From positions 1 to 64,000 of the forward strand of contig NZ_ABCS01000009.1 of the NCBI RefSeq assembly GCF_000170895.1: DNA of 64,000 nucleotides, in the 5' to 3' direction. Source of the DNA: Plesiocystis pacifica SIR-1. GTDB taxonomy: Bacteria; Myxococcota_A; Polyangia; Nannocystales; Nannocystaceae. Made by a program: the position numbers and the translations under genes. The stretch's first letter is position 1. Each line of letters begins with the position of its first letter. This document shows positions 33,501 to 41,395 of the stretch, piece by piece. Under the pieces are notes generated by a model. That model searched no databases, was not told the DNA's origin, and saw only the letters and a program-made list of their open reading frames with translations.

Positions 33501-33533
33501 TTGGGCTGTCCGAAGGGTTTTCGGGCAGCCCAA
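33501..33533. terminator. Bidirectional hairpin between protease and CYP51 genes
   Basis: TTGGGCTGTCCGAA (33501-33514) and TTCGGGCAGCCCAA (33520-33533) form a 14-bp stem with one G.T and a 5-nt loop, in the 66 bp between convergent stops at 33475 and 33542. Confidence 0.7.
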
Positions 33534-33541
33534 CTCGCGTT

Positions 33542-34939
33542 TCAGGCCATCGACCGACGGCGGTAACGCAGCCGGCAAGGGTGCCGAGGCCCGACCAGCA
33601 AGCGCGCGTAGTCGGGCTCGTAGACCTCGCCCTGGACCGTCTCGAAGTCGAAGTTGCGCAGCAGGTGGCTCCACAGCGCGCGCAGCTGCAGCTGCGCGAA
33701 CATGATGCCCATGCAGCGGTGCCGGCCGGCGCCGAAGGGCAGCCAGCCCATGGGGTGCTTCTTGTCGGCGCTGGTCGGGGCGAGGAAGCGGGTCGGGTCG
33801 AAGCGGGTGGGCTCGGGGAAGAGCTCGGGGATGTAGTGGGAGACCGCGGGCGAGGCGAACAGCATGGTGCCGTGGGGGATGCGGTAGCCGCCGAACTCGA
33901 AGTCGTTCACGACCTTGCGCATGACCACGATGATCGGCGGGTACATGCGCAGGACCTCCTTGATGGTCGCCTCGAGCTTGGGCATGGCGCGCAGGTCCTC
34001 GAGGGTCAGCTCGGCGCGGTCGCCCCGGACCTCGGCCTGCTCCTGGCGAAGCTCGGCGACCCACTCGGGGTGCTGGGCCAAGAGGATGCCCATCCACGAG
34101 AAGGTCACGCCGCTGGTGTGGTGGCCGGCGAACATGATGGTCAGCAGCAGGCCGGTGATCTCGTTCTCGCTGAGCTTGCGCCCGTCCTTGTAGGTCGCGT
34201 CCATCAGCGCCTGGAGCATGTCGTCGCCGGAGATGTTGCGGCGGCGGCGGTCCTCGACGATGTCGGTGATCAACTCGACCATGCGCGCCCGGGCCTTGTC
34301 GCGCTTGCGGAAGGCCGGCGTGGGCAGGTTGGGGGCGAGGAAGGCCAGGGCGCTGAGGCCCCCCTCCATGTCCTGGTAGAGCTTGGCGAACTCGCCGGAC
34401 AGCTGGTTGCGGAACTCGACGCCGAGCAGCGAGCGGCTCGAGGTGTAGATGGTCAGCTCGTTGCCGACGTCGTACATGTCGACACAGCCGAAGTCGTCCC
34501 AGGACGAGAAGTACTGCTCGGCCTCGTCGATGAAGCCCTGGGCGTAGGTGCGCATCCGGGCCTCGCGGAGGGCGTCGTGGAAGAAGCTCAGCTGCTCCTT
34601 CATGATCGGCGGGGGCGCGTCGTAGGCGATGCCCTCCCCGAAGATCGGGGTCATCAGGCGGTAGGCCTCGGCCTGGCTGACGTCCTCGTCGCTGAGCCGA
34701 AAGAACTTCTCCTGGGCCCGGGTCCCGGTCATCACCACCGCGTTGGCGCCGGGCATGGTCAGGGTCACCACGTCGCCGTGGCGCTCGCGGGCCCGGGCCA
34801 TCAAGCTCACCGGGTTGGTGCGGAACTCGAGGGAGTGGCCGAGGAAGGGCAGCCCACCCTCGAGGCGCGGCGGCATCCCGTCGCCGTCGGCGTGGGTGGG
34901 GGTCGGGGCGCTCGGGGCGGAGAAGACGGTGCGTCGCAT
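33542..34939 (-). CDS. cyp51: Cytochrome P450 of the CYP51 (sterol 14-alpha-demethylase) type
   Basis: 465 residues, ATG at 34939. Haem loop 'FGAGRHRCMG' (thiolate Cys), ExxR in 'IKEVLRMYP', and I-helix 'MFAGHHTSGVTFSW', whose HHTS motif (in place of the usual acid-Thr pair) is diagnostic for CYP51. 'RLMTPIFGEGIAYDAPP' matches the CYP51 B'-helix region. CYP51 removes the 14-alpha-methyl of lanosterol-type sterols. Sterol synthesis is known in Nannocystineae, so the assignment is plausible, but no squalene or oxidosqualene cyclase gene lies in this window. There is no N-terminal membrane anchor; a soluble enzyme is predicted. Confidence 0.88.
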   Translation of the reverse strand: MRRTVFSAPSAPTPTHADGDGMPPRLEGGLPFLGHSLEFRTNPVSLMARARERHGDVVTLTMPGANAVVMTGTRAQEKFFRLSDEDVSQAEAYRLMTPIFGEGIAYDAPPPIMKEQLSFFHDALREARMRTYAQGFIDEAEQYFSSWDDFGCVDMYDVGNELTIYTSSRSLLGVEFRNQLSGEFAKLYQDMEGGLSALAFLAPNLPTPAFRKRDKARARMVELITDIVEDRRRRNISGDDMLQALMDATYKDGRKLSENEITGLLLTIMFAGHHTSGVTFSWMGILLAQHPEWVAELRQEQAEVRGDRAELTLEDLRAMPKLEATIKEVLRMYPPIIVVMRKVVNDFEFGGYRIPHGTMLFASPAVSHYIPELFPEPTRFDPTRFLAPTSADKKHPMGWLPFGAGRHRCMGIMFAQLQLRALWSHLLRNFDFETVQGEVYEPDYARLLVGPRHPCRLRYRRRSMA

Positions 34940-35389
34940 GGGCTCGCCGGGACCCTAGCCAGGTCCGCACAGGCGAAAGAAGTGATGGCGATGCGCTTGG
35001 GGGACGCTCGTGGCGTGGATCACGGGCCTCCCCGCTTTTGCCAACCCTTACGTGAGAGCCGACGCACGATCGTTTTGGAAAGGTTCGGAGTCGAGCACTG
35101 CGACCGAGCTTCCGCGCCATGGTTTCCAAAAGTGGGCGAATTCCCTATCTCTACACCCAATGGGGCCAAGCGTAGGTTTTGGCTGGGGCGAGCCTGACGG
35201 CCGTGCTAATCCGGCCGGGAAGTGCGCGTCGTCGTTCATCCGCCCTGCAACTCGACCCTCGAGCGGTCGCAGATGCGGACGTGGCTGTGTTCGAACGACA
35301 CCTGATGGCGAGCGCCAGACTGGCTTGGCGTGGCGTGAACGCGCCTTTGGGCCTGGCCTCGCTACCCGACACCGCTCTCCCTGACTCCC
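34940..35389. other. 450-bp divergent intergenic region, CYP51 / SulP genes
   Basis: No gene supported; an open frame at 35010-35384 has no family, no good start and Arg/Ser-biased composition. The region has a lower-GC centre at about 35060-35170 and an inverted repeat, TTTTGGAAA (35073-35081) and TTTCCAAAA (35123-35131). Presumably holds both promoters. Confidence 0.5.
35073..35131. promoter_or_regulatory. 9-bp inverted repeat, possible operator
   Basis: TTTTGGAAA at 35073-35081 and its exact complement TTTCCAAAA at 35123-35131, 41 bp apart (about five helical turns centre to centre), in the lowest-GC part of the divergent region. AT-rich in an otherwise very GC-rich context. Confidence 0.3.
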
Positions 35390-37657
35390 ATGCAAGAGCC
35401 AGCCACTCCAAAGTCGAACACCATCGAGCCCAACCTCGGCAAGGACTTCCTGGCGGGCATCGTCGTATTCCTGGTCGCGTTGCCCCTGTGCCTCGGCATC
35501 GCCCTGGCATCCAACGCGCCGCTCATCAGCGGCATCATCAGCGGCATCATCGGCGGCCTGATCATCGGCCCGCTGAGCGGCTCCCACACCAGCGTCAGCG
35601 GCCCCGCGGCGGCTCTGGCGACCACGGTCGTGGCGCAGTTGGCGATCCTCGGCAGCTTCGAGACCTTCCTGGTCGCGGTGGTCCTCGCGGGCGTGATGCA
35701 GCTGCTCCTGGGCGTGATCCAGGCGGGCACGCTCTCGGCCTTCGTGCCGACTAGCGTCATCAAGGGGCTGCTGGCGGCGATCGGCGTGGTCCTGATCCTC
35801 AAGCAGATCCCGCACATGGTCGGCCACGACTCGGACCCCGAGGGCGACCTGGCCTTCGAGCAGGCTGACGAGCAGACCACCCTCGAGACCCTCATCGACG
35901 TGTTCTTGCACCCGATGGACTGGCACCTGGGCGCGACCACGATCGGCTTTGTCTCGCTGATCTTGCTGGTCCTGTTCGCCCGCTGGGAGCCGCTCAAGAA
36001 GTCGGGCATGCCCGCGCCCCTGGTCGTCGTGACCATCGGGCTGATCATGAGCACGGTGTTCAACACCCTCGGCGACCCGTGGATGGTCACCGGCAGCCAC
36101 CTCGTCGAGGTGCCCGACGCCGGCGGGATCACGGGCTTCGCCAAGCTGCTGCGCTTCCCCAACTTCAGCTCGATCCTCAACGGCGACGTGTGGATCGCCG
36201 CGGCGACCATCGCCGCCGTCGCCTCGCTGGCGACCTTGCTCAACCTCGAGGCCGTCGATCGCCTCGATCCAGCCCAGCGCAAGTCTCCGCCCAACCGCGA
36301 GCTCATGGCCCAGGGCGCCGGCAACATCATCGCCGGGATGATCGGCGGCATCCCGATCACCTCGGGGATCATCCGCGGCTCGGTCAACATCCAGACCGGC
36401 GCGACGACCAAGCGCTCGGCGATCATCCACGGCTTCTTCCTCGTCGGCATGGTCCTGTTCATGGCCGGGCTGCTCAACCGCATCCCGCTCTCGTGCCTGG
36501 CCGCGATCCTGCTGTACACGGGCTTCAAGCTCGTCAGCCCCGAGGTGATCAAGAAGATGTGGAGCGCGGGCTGGGACCAGTTCGTGCCCTTCATGGTCAC
36601 GGTCTCGGCGATCGTGCTCTACAAGCTGCTCGAGGGCCTGGGCATCGGCATGGCCGTGGCCCTGCTGTTCATCCTCTACCGCCAGTTCCGCCGGCCCGTG
36701 CGCCGCATCGTCGAGCAGCACCTCGCCGGCGAGGTCCTGCACATCGAGCTCCCGGACCAGGTCACCTTCCTCAACCAGGTGGCCATCGAGAAGGTCCTCG
36801 CCGACATCCCCCGGGACAGCGCGGCGATGCTCGACGCCCGGCACACCGAGTACATCGACCCCGACGTGCTCGCCCTGCTCGAGGACTTCCGCGACGTGCA
36901 GGCCCCGGCCCGCAACATCGAGCTGACCATGGTCGGCTTCGCCGACGAGTACGACGACACCGGCGAGGACACCATCGTCGTCGACTACTCGGCCCGGGAG
37001 CTGCGCGGCGACAGCACGGTGGCTCAGGTCTTCGACATGATCTGGGCGGGGCACCAGCGCTTCGCCTCGGGCAAGGCCATCAACCGCGAGTACACGCCGC
37101 TGATGACCGGCGCGGGCGAGCCGACGCCGCTGGTCGCGGTGCTCAGCTGCGTCGACGACGGCGTCCCGGCCGAGCTGCTGTTCGACATGCCCCCGCACGA
37201 CGTCCTCGACGTGTCCGTGGTCGGCGCGGCCGTCTCGCCGGGCGTGCTCGGCAGCCTCGAGTACGTCGGCGTGGTCGAGGGCGTGCGCCTGATCGTGGTC
37301 CTGGGCCACACCGGCAGCCGGGTGTTCGAGTCCGCGGTCGAGGGCGAGGCCGGGGGCGCGCGACTGGGCGAGCTCCTGGCGGACCTGCGCGAGACCGGCG
37401 CGCTCGAGCCCGCGGCCCTCGAGGGCCTGGAAGAGGGGGCGCGCGCCAAGGCCCTCGACGCGGCCATGCGCCGCTCGGTGGTCCGCATGGTGCAGCGCAT
37501 CGCGGCCGACAGCGCGACCCTGGCCAAGCTCGCCGACGACGGGCGCCTGGGCATCGTCGGGGCCATCCACGACGTCGAGACCGACGCCGTCGAGTTCCTG
37601 GTCCACGAGGCCGTCGGCTTCGAGAGCGGCGAGACCTCGATGGCCTCGCTCATGTAG
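35390..37657 (+). CDS. SulP anion transporter fused to a degenerate beta-carbonic anhydrase domain
   Basis: 755 residues. Residues ~20-440 are a SulP transporter ('GSHTSVSGPAAALATTVV', 'AQGAGNIIAGMIGGIPITSG'), followed by a STAS-like stretch (~445-545) and a beta-carbonic-anhydrase domain (~550-745: 'GHQRFASGKAINREY'). In active enzymes the zinc ligands are Cys, His and Cys and a Asp-Arg dyad. Here Cys587 and Asp589 and His640 are kept, but the dyad Arg is Gly591 and the second Cys is Ser643 ('GHTGSRVFE'). The domain is therefore likely catalytically dead or altered. SulP-CA fusions are proposed bicarbonate transporters. The stop overlaps the convergent HTTM gene by 8 bp. Confidence 0.88.
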   Translation: MQEPATPKSNTIEPNLGKDFLAGIVVFLVALPLCLGIALASNAPLISGIISGIIGGLIIGPLSGSHTSVSGPAAALATTVVAQLAILGSFETFLVAVVLAGVMQLLLGVIQAGTLSAFVPTSVIKGLLAAIGVVLILKQIPHMVGHDSDPEGDLAFEQADEQTTLETLIDVFLHPMDWHLGATTIGFVSLILLVLFARWEPLKKSGMPAPLVVVTIGLIMSTVFNTLGDPWMVTGSHLVEVPDAGGITGFAKLLRFPNFSSILNGDVWIAAATIAAVASLATLLNLEAVDRLDPAQRKSPPNRELMAQGAGNIIAGMIGGIPITSGIIRGSVNIQTGATTKRSAIIHGFFLVGMVLFMAGLLNRIPLSCLAAILLYTGFKLVSPEVIKKMWSAGWDQFVPFMVTVSAIVLYKLLEGLGIGMAVALLFILYRQFRRPVRRIVEQHLAGEVLHIELPDQVTFLNQVAIEKVLADIPRDSAAMLDARHTEYIDPDVLALLEDFRDVQAPARNIELTMVGFADEYDDTGEDTIVVDYSARELRGDSTVAQVFDMIWAGHQRFASGKAINREYTPLMTGAGEPTPLVAVLSCVDDGVPAELLFDMPPHDVLDVSVVGAAVSPGVLGSLEYVGVVEGVRLIVVLGHTGSRVFESAVEGEAGGARLGELLADLRETGALEPAALEGLEEGARAKALDAAMRRSVVRMVQRIAADSATLAKLADDGRLGIVGAIHDVETDAVEFLVHEAVGFESGETSMASLM

Positions 37658-38699
37658 CCGCGCGGCCGCGCAGGCCGCGGAGCACGACGAAGCCGAGGCA
37701 GGCGAGGCCCACGAGCAGCGCGAACGCGCCGGGCAGGCGCGGGTCCAGCGCCGCCCGTGGGAGCAGCCGCGTCGGCGCGGGCGCGAGCACCAGCAGCAGC
37801 GCGGCGACGGCTCCGACGGCCAGCCAGATCCGCGCGCGCCGGGGGTCGGGCTGGGGCTCCTCGCGCGGCCCGAGCATCCAGGGCACGAACACGGCGTAAG
37901 CCACGAGGTTGGCCGAAAAATCGATGTTGAACATCAGCAGCACCGCGCAGTGGAACACCACCGCGGCGCCGATGAAGGCGCGCAGCGCCCGGGGCGAGGC
38001 GACGGCGAACAAAAAGCTCAGCTCCCACAGGGCGGTCAGCCAGTCGCTGAGCTCCCACACCAGCGGGCTGCGCACGCCGATGGCGAGGGGGGCCAGGTAG
38101 CCCATGCGCTCGGCCGCGACGGCGTTGTGGACCAGGTGCCCGTAGGTCGCGGAGGTCCGCGGGTCGAACCACCCGCCGACCAGCTTGGGCACGCCTGCGG
38201 AGAACATGCAAAAGCCGAGCATGAGGGCGAAGCAGGCGATGGGCAGGGGGTCGGTCCGCGCCGAGCCTCGCCCGGCGAGGGCGTCGACGGACCAGGCCCG
38301 GCCCCACTGCCCCGAGAGCATCAGGGGCGTCAGCCACAGCACCAGGTTGTGGTTGATCTTGCCCGTGGCGAAGGTCAGGCCGTAGGCGAGGGCGATCGTC
38401 AGGCCGAGGGCCACGGAGGTCGCGCGGGTCCGCCAGCCCACGGCGACGAGCGCGGCGAGGGCCTCGATGGCCGCGAGCGAGGTTTTGACGAAGGCGGCGC
38501 TCGGCGGGCCCGCGAGCAGGCGCAGCGGCCCCGGGGGCGGGTCCCACAGGTCCGCCGGGAGCTCGCTGATGAAGCGCAGCCCGGGCAGGTCGGCGATCGT
38601 GACCAGATAGAGCGCGAAGAACACCCGGGCGATGGCCAGATCGCGCGGGTCGAAGGCGTAGCCCTCGAGCCACTCGCGCTCAGCCAGCGGCCAGGACAC
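37650..38699 (-). CDS. HTTM (vitamin K-dependent carboxylase-like) membrane protein
   Basis: 349 residues with about eight hydrophobic segments. The start 'DPRDLAIARVFFALYLVTIA' and the repeated charged loop 'TGKINHNLVLWLTPLMLSGQ' plus 'MLGFCMFSAGVPKLVGGWFD' are typical HTTM-domain features (DUF/HTTM, distant relatives of gamma-glutamyl carboxylase). No enzymatic role is proven in bacteria. It starts inside the end of the small membrane-protein gene 38680-39147 (20-bp overlap), indicating translational coupling and a joint function, as often seen for HTTM genes with a small partner. Confidence 0.75.
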   Translation of the reverse strand: MSWPLAEREWLEGYAFDPRDLAIARVFFALYLVTIADLPGLRFISELPADLWDPPPGPLRLLAGPPSAAFVKTSLAAIEALAALVAVGWRTRATSVALGLTIALAYGLTFATGKINHNLVLWLTPLMLSGQWGRAWSVDALAGRGSARTDPLPIACFALMLGFCMFSAGVPKLVGGWFDPRTSATYGHLVHNAVAAERMGYLAPLAIGVRSPLVWELSDWLTALWELSFLFAVASPRALRAFIGAAVVFHCAVLLMFNIDFSANLVAYAVFVPWMLGPREEPQPDPRRARIWLAVGAVAALLLVLAPAPTRLLPRAALDPRLPGAFALLVGLACLGFVVLRGLRGRAAT

Positions 38700-39147
38700 G
38701 CCGCACCTCCTCCACGCGCTCGTCCTCCACGCTCCCGTCGGTGGCGCGCCGCTCTCGGACCCAGCGCAGCTCGATCGCCTCGACGGGCTCGTCGGCGGCG
38801 AGTCGTCTAGCCGCGTCGAACAACCAGGCGTGCAGCTCCGGGGAGTAGTCCGGCAGCGCTCGCAGCTGACGCGTGAGCGCGACGTGCATCGACTGGGGGA
38901 CCTCGGGGAGCAAGGCGGCCGTCGTCGGCGTGAGGGTCTCGCCGTTGTCGAGCTCGATCCGGGCCTCGAAGCGCACGACCTCGATGGCCGCGCCGGGCTC
39001 GGAGACCAGGCCGAAGCCCGGGAAGATCAGGGCCGGCCAGGGCTCGCGCGCTTGGGCGCCCATGTAGACGTAGGCCAGGGCGAACTGGACGAAGAGCGCG
39101 GCGAGCAGGAGCGTCGGCGTCCACTTGCGCAGGCGAGCGAGGGTCAC
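38680..39147 (-). CDS. Small membrane-anchored partner of the HTTM protein
   Basis: 155 residues: one N-terminal membrane segment ('TPTLLLAALFVQFALAYVYM') then a soluble domain of mixed alpha/beta ('IEVVRFEARIELDNGETLTP', 'ELHAWLFDAARRLAADEP', 'AIELRWVRERR'). I do not recognise the family, but small proteins like this commonly accompany HTTM genes. Overlaps the HTTM gene by 20 bp and is translated first. Confidence 0.55.
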   Translation of the reverse strand: MTLARLRKWTPTLLLAALFVQFALAYVYMGAQAREPWPALIFPGFGLVSEPGAAIEVVRFEARIELDNGETLTPTTAALLPEVPQSMHVALTRQLRALPDYSPELHAWLFDAARRLAADEPVEAIELRWVRERRATDGSVEDERVEEVRRVLAAG

Positions 39148-39519
39148 GCCCTAGACCCTAGCAGCAGGCCGGGGATTTCCTCGACACGAGCCACAGCACG
39201 CCCCCAACGCGCGAGCCCTTTGTCGCCAAAAGCCCGCAGTACACCGGGTACAGCTTCGTTTTGGCTTCGCGGTCTCGCACGCCGGTGACGCACTGTGGCC
39301 CGCGCCGAGACAATCCCGGCCTACCGAGAGAGGCGCTCTCGTGGATCATGGGTCCCGGCGCGGCCGGGGTGGGCGACTGCTAGCAACGGTCTGGGGGCGT
39401 CCCCAGCCCGCGGCGGTGAGCGAGACCACGAAGGCTCTGCGCGGGTGCTCGCGGGGCCTTGGCACGGCCTCGCAGCTTCGCGGTGGTTCATCGCGGTCCG
39501 ACTGTGGCAGCGTTGCGCC
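39148..39519. other. 372-bp divergent intergenic region
   Basis: Between the small membrane protein and the BtpA-like gene. Open frames here are short or are leaders of the BtpA frame without conserved sequence. No repeat or hairpin beyond chance was seen; it should hold the two promoters. Confidence 0.4.
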
Positions 39520-40314
39520 ATGCTCCGCGGGCTCATCGGCGTGGTTCACCTGCTCCCCTTGCCGGGCGACCCGGGCTGCGCGACGCCTGACTTTGCTCCG
39601 GCCTACGCCCGGGCGAAGGCCGACGCCGAGGCCCTCGTCGCCGGCGGCGTGGACGGGCTGATCGTCGAGAACTTTGGCTCCGCGCCCTTCGCCAAGGGCT
39701 GCGAGGGGGACCGGGTCCCCGCGCACCAGGCCGCCGCGCTCACGCGGGTGTGCCTGATGTGCAAGGGCCTCGACGTGCCCGTGGGCGTCAACTGCCTGCG
39801 CAACGACGCGATCACGGCCCTGGGCATCGCGGCCGCCTGCGGCCTCGACTTCGTCCGCGTCAACGTCCACTGCGGGGCCTACGTGACCGACCAGGGGCTG
39901 ATCGAGGGGGAGGCCGCCGCGAGCCTGCGCTACCGCCAGGCCCTCGGCGTCGCCGACTCGGTCGCGATCGCGGCCGACGTCCTCGTCAAGCACGCCGCCC
40001 CCCTCGCGCCCCTCGAGCCCGAGGTCGCGACCCGCGACTGCGTGCTCCGGGGCATGGCCGACGCGGTCATCGTCACGGGCACGGGCACCGGTCAGCCCGT
40101 CGATCCGGAGCTGCTCGAGCGGGTCCGGGGCGCGGCCGAGGGGCGGCCGGTGTTGATCGGCTCGGGCCTGAACCCCGACAGCGCCGACGCCCTCATGTCC
40201 CTGGCCGACGGGGCCATCGTGGGCAGCTGGCTCAAGGTCGACGGCCGCGTGCACAACCCGGTCGATCGCGCCCGGGTGTCGGCCATGGTCGAGGCTTGCA
40301 AGCACGCGGGGTGA
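39520..40314 (+). CDS. BtpA/SgcQ family TIM-barrel protein
   Basis: 264 residues from the ATG at 39520; the frame is open 75 codons upstream but without a good start. Family landmarks are 'IGVVHLLPLPGDPGC' at the N-terminus, 'VDGLIVENFGSAPF', 'VPVGVNCLRNDAITALGIA', 'FVRVNVHCGAYVTDQGLIEG' and 'ADAVIVTGTGTGQPVD', ending 'GSGLNPDSADALMSLADGAI'. The fold is that of BtpA (needed for photosystem I stability in cyanobacteria) and SgcQ, an uncharacterised nucleosidase-like protein. The organism is not photosynthetic, so the role is more likely sugar or nucleoside metabolism. No partner is obvious. Confidence 0.8.
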   Translation: MLRGLIGVVHLLPLPGDPGCATPDFAPAYARAKADAEALVAGGVDGLIVENFGSAPFAKGCEGDRVPAHQAAALTRVCLMCKGLDVPVGVNCLRNDAITALGIAAACGLDFVRVNVHCGAYVTDQGLIEGEAAASLRYRQALGVADSVAIAADVLVKHAAPLAPLEPEVATRDCVLRGMADAVIVTGTGTGQPVDPELLERVRGAAEGRPVLIGSGLNPDSADALMSLADGAIVGSWLKVDGRVHNPVDRARVSAMVEACKHAG

Positions 40315-40339
40315 GCGGAGCTGCGCTCGACCAGCGTGT

Positions 40340-40611
40340 TTGCTGCAGCGCTCGAGCGCGGGCCTGATCGCCTCTGGCGGCGTCGACTTCTTCCTCGCTG
40401 GCTCCCAGCGCGTCGCTCCCGAGGGCGCCATGTTGGGCGTGCACTCGTCGAGCTGCCCATGGACCACCCGGACCACAGCCTCTACCTCGACTACTACGCC
40501 GACATCGGCGTCGACGGGGCCGTTCACTGGTTCACCCTCGAGGCCGCGCCCTCCGACGGCGTCCACTGGATGACGCCGGGGGAGATGGCGACTCACGGAG
40601 GGCTGAGAGCC
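40340..40611 (+). pseudogene. Frameshifted remnant of a ClpP/crotonase-like periplasmic protein (COG3904-like)
   Basis: Frame 40340 reads 'AGLIASGGVDFFLAGSQRVA' then 'PEGAMLGVHS', the segment following the nucleophile region in COG3904-type ClpP-fold periplasmic proteins. At about 40445 the homology jumps to another frame, continuing 'DHPDHSLYLDYYADIGVDG', 'HWFTLEAAPSDGVHW', 'MTPGEMATHGGL', a matching C-terminus. No upstream start or signal peptide is visible and the BtpA-like stop is only 25 bp before, so 5' sequence is missing too. Best explained as a decayed copy; the frame jump could also be a sequencing error. Confidence 0.5.
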
Positions 40612-40636
40612 TCGGGGGCGGGGGGAACCAACGGTG

Positions 40637-41320
40637 TCAGGCTTCCCCCCGCTGCTCCCGCCGCAGGCGCAGCGCGTGGGCGAGGCTGGGCACGTCGTGG
40701 GTCCACTCCGGGAGGATCGCGCTCATCGTGATCTCCTCGAGGTTGCGGAGCACGCCCAGGCCCGCCGCGACCCCGATCGCCAGGGCGATCGCAAAGCTCG
40801 AGCCGCCCAGGAAGATGATGAGCGTGGCCACGCACAAGCTCACGTTCCAGGTCTTGGCCAGGTAGGTGTGGTAGCTCGACGGCTTGCCGTAGCGCAGCAA
40901 GTTGACGACCCACCACAGGGCGTAGCTCAGGAAGAACCCGGCGATGGGCAGGGCGCAGGCCTCGACCAGGCCGGGGTGGATCCAGGCCACGCACGCGCAG
41001 ATGGTGCCGTAGAGGCTGATGTCGGCGATGGAGTCGGCCATGCGCAGCTCGGCCGTGCTCACGCCGATGCGCCGGGCGACGATACCGTCGAGCACGTCGG
41101 ACGCGAACGCGGCGAAGAACAGGGGCACGAACAGGGTCGAGGCGGCGCCGTCCCAGGCGTCCCAGGCGAGCATGGGCGCGGCGGCGAGGCGGAAGGCGAC
41201 GAGGGCCGTGGGGATCTGCGCTGCGAGGACCCCAGGACCCCTGTCGTCGCCCGCGCCGCTGCGGGTCCGGGCGGGGGCGAGGGGGCTCGAGGCGGACAGC
41301 GCGGGGCTCGGCTCGGTCAT
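40637..41320 (-). CDS. CDP-alcohol phosphatidyltransferase-like membrane protein
   Basis: 227 residues from the ATG at 41320. The CDP-alcohol signature DG-x2-AR-x8-G-x3-D-x3-D appears as 'SDVLDGIVARRIGVSTAELR' and 'MADSIAD'; all acidic residues and the Arg are present but the Gly is Leu. About five hydrophobic segments. Such enzymes join CDP-diacylglycerol to an alcohol, or transfer CDP-linked polar groups; the substrate is open (phosphatidylglycerol, phosphatidylinositol or cardiolipin type). Converges on the ClpP-like remnant. Confidence 0.75.
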   Translation of the reverse strand: MTEPSPALSASSPLAPARTRSGAGDDRGPGVLAAQIPTALVAFRLAAAPMLAWDAWDGAASTLFVPLFFAAFASDVLDGIVARRIGVSTAELRMADSIADISLYGTICACVAWIHPGLVEACALPIAGFFLSYALWWVVNLLRYGKPSSYHTYLAKTWNVSLCVATLIIFLGGSSFAIALAIGVAAGLGVLRNLEEITMSAILPEWTHDVPSLAHALRLRREQRGEA

Positions 41321-41395
41321 GCCCCAGTAGAGTCGGGGGCCGCCGTCGAGATCACCCAAACGTGGGCCTGAACCTGCGCAAAGCGCTGCGCAGGG

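Noticed and set aside
35010..35384. 124-codon open frame between CYP51 and SulP genes
   Set aside because: No family, biased Arg/Ser/Gly composition, crosses the likely promoters and an inverted repeat.
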